From assembly GCA_964346725.1 (NCBI GenBank), contig CAYFVM010000010.1:4013-68012 (forward strand): 64,000 bases of DNA, in the 5' to 3' direction. The notes beneath the pieces are model-generated. The model saw only the letters and a list, made by a program, of their open reading frames with translations. It did not search any database and was not told where the DNA came from. This document shows positions 61,000 through 64,000 of the stretch, piece by piece (within the stretch, counting starts at the first letter, position 1; every line of letters starts with the position of its first letter). This DNA comes from UBA1715 sp964346725. Its GTDB lineage: Bacteria > Bacteroidota > Bacteroidia > Bacteroidales > UBA1715. Position numbers and translations under genes: made by a program.

Positions 61000-62226
61000 A
61001 TGTCTAAAATGACGAGTCAAGACTATATGGACAGAGAGCTTAAGTATGGTGCACACAATTACCATCCACTCCCTGTAGTTTTGGAAAAAGGTGAAGGTGT
61101 ATTTGTATGGGATGTTGAAGGAAAACGTTATTATGACTTCCTTTCCGCATACAGTGCAGTAAACCAAGGTCATTGCCATCCAAAGATTGTAAAGGCAATG
61201 GTTGATCAAGCACAAAAAATCACTCTTACATCAAGAGCATTTTTCAACGATGTGTTGGGAGAATATGAAGAATTTGCAACAAAATTTTTCGGCTACGACA
61301 AATTGTTGCCAATGAATACCGGTGCAGAAGCTGATGAGACTGCATTAAAATTAGCTCGTCGTTGGGGCGTTGTTAAAAAAGGCATTCCAAATGATAATGT
61401 AAAAATCATTTGTTGTGATGGAAACTTCCACGGAAGAACTATTTCTATCATTTCAATGTCGGTAGATCCAGATTCATACGCAAACTACGGTCCGCTTACT
61501 CCTGGTTTCATTCACATACCATACGACGATACCAAAGCATTAGAAAACGCTCTTAACGAATATGGCAAAGAAGTAGCCGGATTCCTTGTAGAACCTATTC
61601 AAGGTGAAGCTGGCGTATATGTTCCTCACGAAGGTTATTTGAAAGAATGCTACGATTTGTGTAAAAAACACAACGTATTGTTCATTGCCGATGAGGTACA
61701 AACAGGTTTGGCACGTACCGGAAAAATGTTGGCTTGCGATCATGAAAATGTTCGTCCTGACCTTTTGGTTCTTGGTAAAGCTATCAGTGGTGGTACTTTC
61801 CCGGTATCATGCGTACTTGCTGACGACGAAATTATGTTGACAATAAAACCGGGAGAACATGGCTCAACATACGGAGGAAACCCAATCGCTGCAAAAGTTG
61901 GAATAGCTGCTCTTTCTGTATTGAAAGACGAACATATGGCTGAAAATGCAGAACGTCTAGGAAAAATTTTCCGTGATGAATTGAATTCTTTCCAACATCC
62001 AATGAAAAAATTGGTTCGTGGTAAAGGACTTTTAAATGCTGTTATAATAGAGCCACACAATGGCAAATCGGCATGGGATTTCTGTTTAGCACTTAAAGAA
62101 AATGGTATGCTTGCAAAACCAACACACGAACATATTATTCGTTTTGCACCACCGTTGGTTATTACAGAATCTCAAATTAGAGAATGTATTGATGTCATTA
62201 AGAAAACATTCAAACAATTTGAATAA
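61000..62226 (+). CDS. rocD: Ornithine aminotransferase
   Basis: A 408-residue class III PLP aminotransferase converting ornithine and 2-oxoglutarate to glutamate semialdehyde and glutamate, a link between arginine and proline metabolism. Features specific to the enzyme: EKGEGVFVWDVEGKRYYDFLSAYSAVNQGHCHPKI (seen in parts), MNTGAEADETALKLARRWG, CDGNFHGRT, EPIQGEAGVYVP, ADEVQTGLARTG and the PLP Lys in LGKAISGG near residue 259. ATG 61009 (third codon onwards) is an alternative start. A terminator follows at 62236-62267. Confidence 0.94.
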   Translation: MSKMTSQDYMDRELKYGAHNYHPLPVVLEKGEGVFVWDVEGKRYYDFLSAYSAVNQGHCHPKIVKAMVDQAQKITLTSRAFFNDVLGEYEEFATKFFGYDKLLPMNTGAEADETALKLARRWGVVKKGIPNDNVKIICCDGNFHGRTISIISMSVDPDSYANYGPLTPGFIHIPYDDTKALENALNEYGKEVAGFLVEPIQGEAGVYVPHEGYLKECYDLCKKHNVLFIADEVQTGLARTGKMLACDHENVRPDLLVLGKAISGGTFPVSCVLADDEIMLTIKPGEHGSTYGGNPIAAKVGIAALSVLKDEHMAENAERLGKIFRDELNSFQHPMKKLVRGKGLLNAVIIEPHNGKSAWDFCLALKENGMLAKPTHEHIIRFAPPLVITESQIRECIDVIKKTFKQFE

Positions 62227-62235
62227 CCGAAAAAT

Positions 62236-62267
62236 GAGGACATCAAAAAATGTCCTCGTTTTTTTTT
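62236..62267 (+). terminator. Terminator after rocD
   Basis: Stem GAGGACAT / ATGTCCTC with loop CAAAAA, followed by GT9, ten bases after the rocD stop. Confidence 0.9.
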
Positions 62268-62359
62268 AAATTTCTTAGATAGATATTTTTTTGTTTGAGA
62301 AATTATGCGTTATTTTGCAACCCGATTTGGAGATATTAATAGCAAATAAGAATATAACA

Positions 62360-62602
62360 ATGTATAGAATTTGTCAAATTACAGGAAAAAGAGCGATGAG
62401 TGGCAATAATGTTTCTCACTCAAATACCAAGACGAAAAGAATTTTCGATGTAAACTTGCACGAAAAGAATTTCTATTTAGCAGAGGAAGACAGATGGATT
62501 ACCCTTCGTGTTTCGGCAAATGGATTAAGAACAATCAATAAAAAAGGCCTAAGCCAAGCTCTTAAAGATGCTAAAGCAAAGGGATATATTCAAAACTATT
62601 AA
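62360..62602 (+). CDS. rpmB: Ribosomal protein bL28
   Basis: An 80-residue large-subunit ribosomal protein. CQITGKRAMSGNNVSHSNTK, FDVNLHEKNFY and RVSANGLRTINKKGL are typical. An in-frame TTG start 23 codons upstream is rejected because it adds an unrelated sequence. A near-match -7 (TTATTTTG, 62310-62317) precedes it. The L28-L33-DUF4295 order is standard for Bacteroidetes. Confidence 0.96.
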   Translation: MYRICQITGKRAMSGNNVSHSNTKTKRIFDVNLHEKNFYLAEEDRWITLRVSANGLRTINKKGLSQALKDAKAKGYIQNY

Positions 62603-62613
62603 TAATTATAGTA

Positions 62614-62796
62614 ATGGCAATAAAAGGAAATAGAGTACAAGTAATTCTTGAATGTACTGAACAAAAAGAAAGTGGCGTTCCTGGAATGTCTCGCTACATA
62701 ACGACAAAGAATCGTAAAAACACTCCCGATAGATTGGAAATGAAGAAATACAATCCATATCTTCGTAAAGTAACTGTTCACAGAGAAATTAAATAA
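62614..62796 (+). CDS. rpmG: Ribosomal protein bL33
   Basis: A 60-residue large-subunit ribosomal protein (RVQVILECTEQKESG, SRYITTKNRKNTPDRLEMKKYNP). It has no zinc-binding Cys pairs, only one Cys, so it is the zinc-independent form. It lies 11 bases after rpmB and eight bases before the DUF4295 gene. Confidence 0.96.
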   Translation: MAIKGNRVQVILECTEQKESGVPGMSRYITTKNRKNTPDRLEMKKYNPYLRKVTVHREIK

Positions 62797-62804
62797 TTTA
62801 GACT

Positions 62805-62960
62805 ATGGCAAAGAAAGTTGTTGCATCTCTACAAAAAGGTGCTGGTAAAGATTTTACCAAAGTTATTAAGGCTACAAAATCTGAAAAAACAGGTGCTTAT
62901 GTTTTCACAGAACAGATTGTTGTAAATAGCGGAGTTCAAGCTTATTTAAATAAGAAATAG
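62805..62960 (+). CDS. DUF4295 small basic protein (ribosome-associated)
   Basis: A 51-residue basic protein, MAKKVVASLQKGAGKDF at its start and VNSGVQAYLNKK at its end. It is found only in Bacteroidetes, always after L28 and L33 as here. I recall that a small lineage-specific protein of this kind was seen in the Flavobacterium ribosome structure (named bL38), and I believe this is its family; that link is from memory. It ends with TAG before a terminator. Confidence 0.9.
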   Translation: MAKKVVASLQKGAGKDFTKVIKATKSEKTGAYVFTEQIVVNSGVQAYLNKK

Positions 62961-62981
62961 AAATTGTAAAATCATATACTG

Positions 62982-63012
62982 AAAAGCCTTATCTAGATGA
63001 TAAGGCTTTTTT
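62982..63012 (+). terminator. Terminator of the L28-L33-DUF4295 operon
   Basis: A 12-bp stem AAAAGCCTTATC / GATAAGGCTTTT with a five-base loop is followed by TT. The ftsY promoter begins just 13 bases later. Confidence 0.88.
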
Positions 63013-63024
63013 GTTATATAATTG

Positions 63025-63032
63025 TAAATTTG
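63025..63032 (+). promoter_or_regulatory. -7 element for ftsY
   Basis: TAAATTTG matches TAnnTTTG, 21 bases before the ATG at 63054. Confidence 0.55.
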
Positions 63033-63053
63033 TACATTGTAAAACAAAAATGT

Positions 63054-64000
63054 ATGGGGCTATTTGATTTCTTTAAGAACGAAAAAAAAGAGACTCTCAA
63101 CAAAGGGTTGGAAAAAACTCGTGAGACGGTGTTGCAAAAAATCGCTCGCGCCGTTGCCGGAAAGTCTTCTGTAGATGATGAGATTCTCGATAATTTGGAA
63201 GAAATACTTATTTCTTCCGATGTCGGTGTTAGTACAACACTCAAAATCATAGAACGTATTGAAGCGCGTATTGCCCATGATAAGTACGTTGGCACGGATG
63301 AATTGCAAAAAATTCTTCGTGAGGAGATAATGTCGCTTTTGTCTGAAAATGACAACGATATTTCAGAGAATTTCCTTGACGTTAAAACCAAGCCATACGT
63401 AATAATGGTGGTGGGTGTGAATGGCGTTGGCAAAACTACTACCATAGGCAAACTAGCCGCAAAATTCAAAGCTGCCGGCAAAAAAGTATATCTTGGTGCA
63501 GCCGATACGTTTCGTGCAGCAGCTATTGAGCAACTTGAAGTGTGGGCAAACCGCGTACAAGTTCCTATTGTAAAACAACAAATGGGCTCTGACCCGGCTT
63601 CTGTAGCATACGATACACTCAATTCTGCTATGGCAAACGATGCCGATGTGGTGATTATAGATACAGCAGGTCGTCTTCATAACAAGGTGAACTTGATGAA
63701 CGAGTTGACTAAAATCAAGCGAGTGATGCAGAAGTTGATACCTGAAGCACCACACGAAGTCCTTTTGGTACTTGATGCATCAACCGGACAAAATGCGTTT
63801 GAACAAGCAAAACAATTCTCATTGGCAACCGAAATTAACGCCCTTGCGCTTACCAAACTCGATGGCACGGCAAAAGGTGGCGTGGCAATTGGCATCTCCG
63901 ATCAATTCAAGATACCGGTAAAATACATAGGCGTAGGTGAAGGAATTGAAGACCTTCAATTCTTCAACAAGAAAACGTTTGTTGAGTCGCTGTTTGAATA
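63054..64000 (+). CDS. ftsY: Signal recognition particle receptor FtsY (3' cut at stop codon)
   Basis: A 315-residue SRP-type GTPase that docks ribosome-SRP complexes at the membrane. Seen: a short N domain starting MGLFDFFKNEKKE (no long acidic A domain, as usual in Bacteroidetes), G1 GVNGVGKTTTIGKLAAKF near residue 120, GAADTFRAAAIEQL, DTAGRLHNK, LTKLDGTAKGG and GVGEGIEDLQFF. The coding region is complete: the last two bases of the window are TA after LFE, which fits the first two bases of a stop codon. ATG 63054 is chosen over the ATG at 63050, which is out of frame. Confidence 0.93.
   Translation, partial: MGLFDFFKNEKKETLNKGLEKTRETVLQKIARAVAGKSSVDDEILDNLEEILISSDVGVSTTLKIIERIEARIAHDKYVGTDELQKILREEIMSLLSENDNDISENFLDVKTKPYVIMVVGVNGVGKTTTIGKLAAKFKAAGKKVYLGAADTFRAAAIEQLEVWANRVQVPIVKQQMGSDPASVAYDTLNSAMANDADVVIIDTAGRLHNKVNLMNELTKIKRVMQKLIPEAPHEVLLVLDASTGQNAFEQAKQFSLATEINALALTKLDGTAKGGVAIGISDQFKIPVKYIGVGEGIEDLQFFNKKTFVESLFE

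Noticed and set aside
62599..63895. Reverse-strand ORFs over rpmG and ftsY (62599-62781, 63014-63622, 63453-63755, 63677-63895)
   Set aside because: They mirror rpmG and ftsY, whose plus-strand products carry all expected ribosomal and SRP-GTPase motifs.
1..64000. CRISPR arrays, IS elements, prophage or integron
   Set aside because: I looked for regularly spaced repeats, transposase or integrase motifs and terminal inverted repeats and found none.

Overview
The window comes from an AT-rich member of the Bacteroidetes, most likely the order Bacteroidales. The evidence is a set of lineage features: many genes are preceded by the Bacteroidetes -7 element TAnnTTTG, almost none by a Shine-Dalgarno site. 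There is also a FeoA-FeoB fusion, a MurF-alanine racemase fusion, GldF/GldG, an S46 dipeptidyl-peptidase, the futalosine-pathway enzyme MqnD, and the run L28-L33-DUF4295-FtsY. The DNA is chromosomal. I see no phage, IS element, integron or CRISPR.

Layout. (1) 1-10.8 kb is a cell-envelope locus: an LtaS/sulfatase-like transferase, two GtrA flippase-like proteins, an acyltransferase, a GtrB-like glycosyltransferase, two large GT-C-like membrane proteins and a UDP-galactopyranose-mutase-like flavoprotein. (2) 10.9-17.1 kb carries a DUF4886 lipoprotein, a LuxR-type regulator with a degenerate receiver, a hemerythrin-domain protein, FeoAB and an outer-membrane porin. (3) 17.2-26.9 kb holds CcsBA cytochrome c assembly, PgeF, GmhA, a DUF1987/SiaC gene broken by an amber codon, a Dpm1-like transferase, dihydroorotase, a DPP7-type peptidase, a tRNA-Thr, a YhbP-like protein and ThrH. 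(4) 27.0-40.0 kb holds CoaD, GuaB, three periplasmic peptidyl-prolyl isomerase/SurA-type genes, TcdA, a frameshifted lipoprotein gene, RuvX, peptide deformylase, ComEC, MqnD and a GH13 amylase. (5) 40.3-51.2 kb holds GldFG followed by histidine genes: hisF-hisIE, then crp-pepD, then hisG-nfeD-stomatin-hisD-hisC. A probable histidine attenuator lies before hisG. (6) 51.2-60.8 kb holds a second degenerate LuxR regulator, a TonB-dependent receptor with a calycin-like lipoprotein, a small Cys-rich lipoprotein, a MauE-thioredoxin-like protein, MurF-Alr and a TPR-SpoIIE phosphatase. (7) 61-64 kb holds ornithine aminotransferase, L28, L33, DUF4295 and FtsY, cut at its stop codon by the window end.

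How they work together. Region 1 looks like a lipid-linked sugar pathway: charging of a polyprenyl carrier (GT2), flipping (GtrA) and transfer on the outer face (GT-C). Region 2 links ferrous iron uptake to a diiron protein and a regulator. The main oddities are a premature stop in the SiaC homologue, a poly-T frameshift in a lipoprotein gene, the his leader, a structured intergenic stretch before gldF, and palindromes between the porin and ccsBA. All functions are read from sequence motifs by eye, without database searches.
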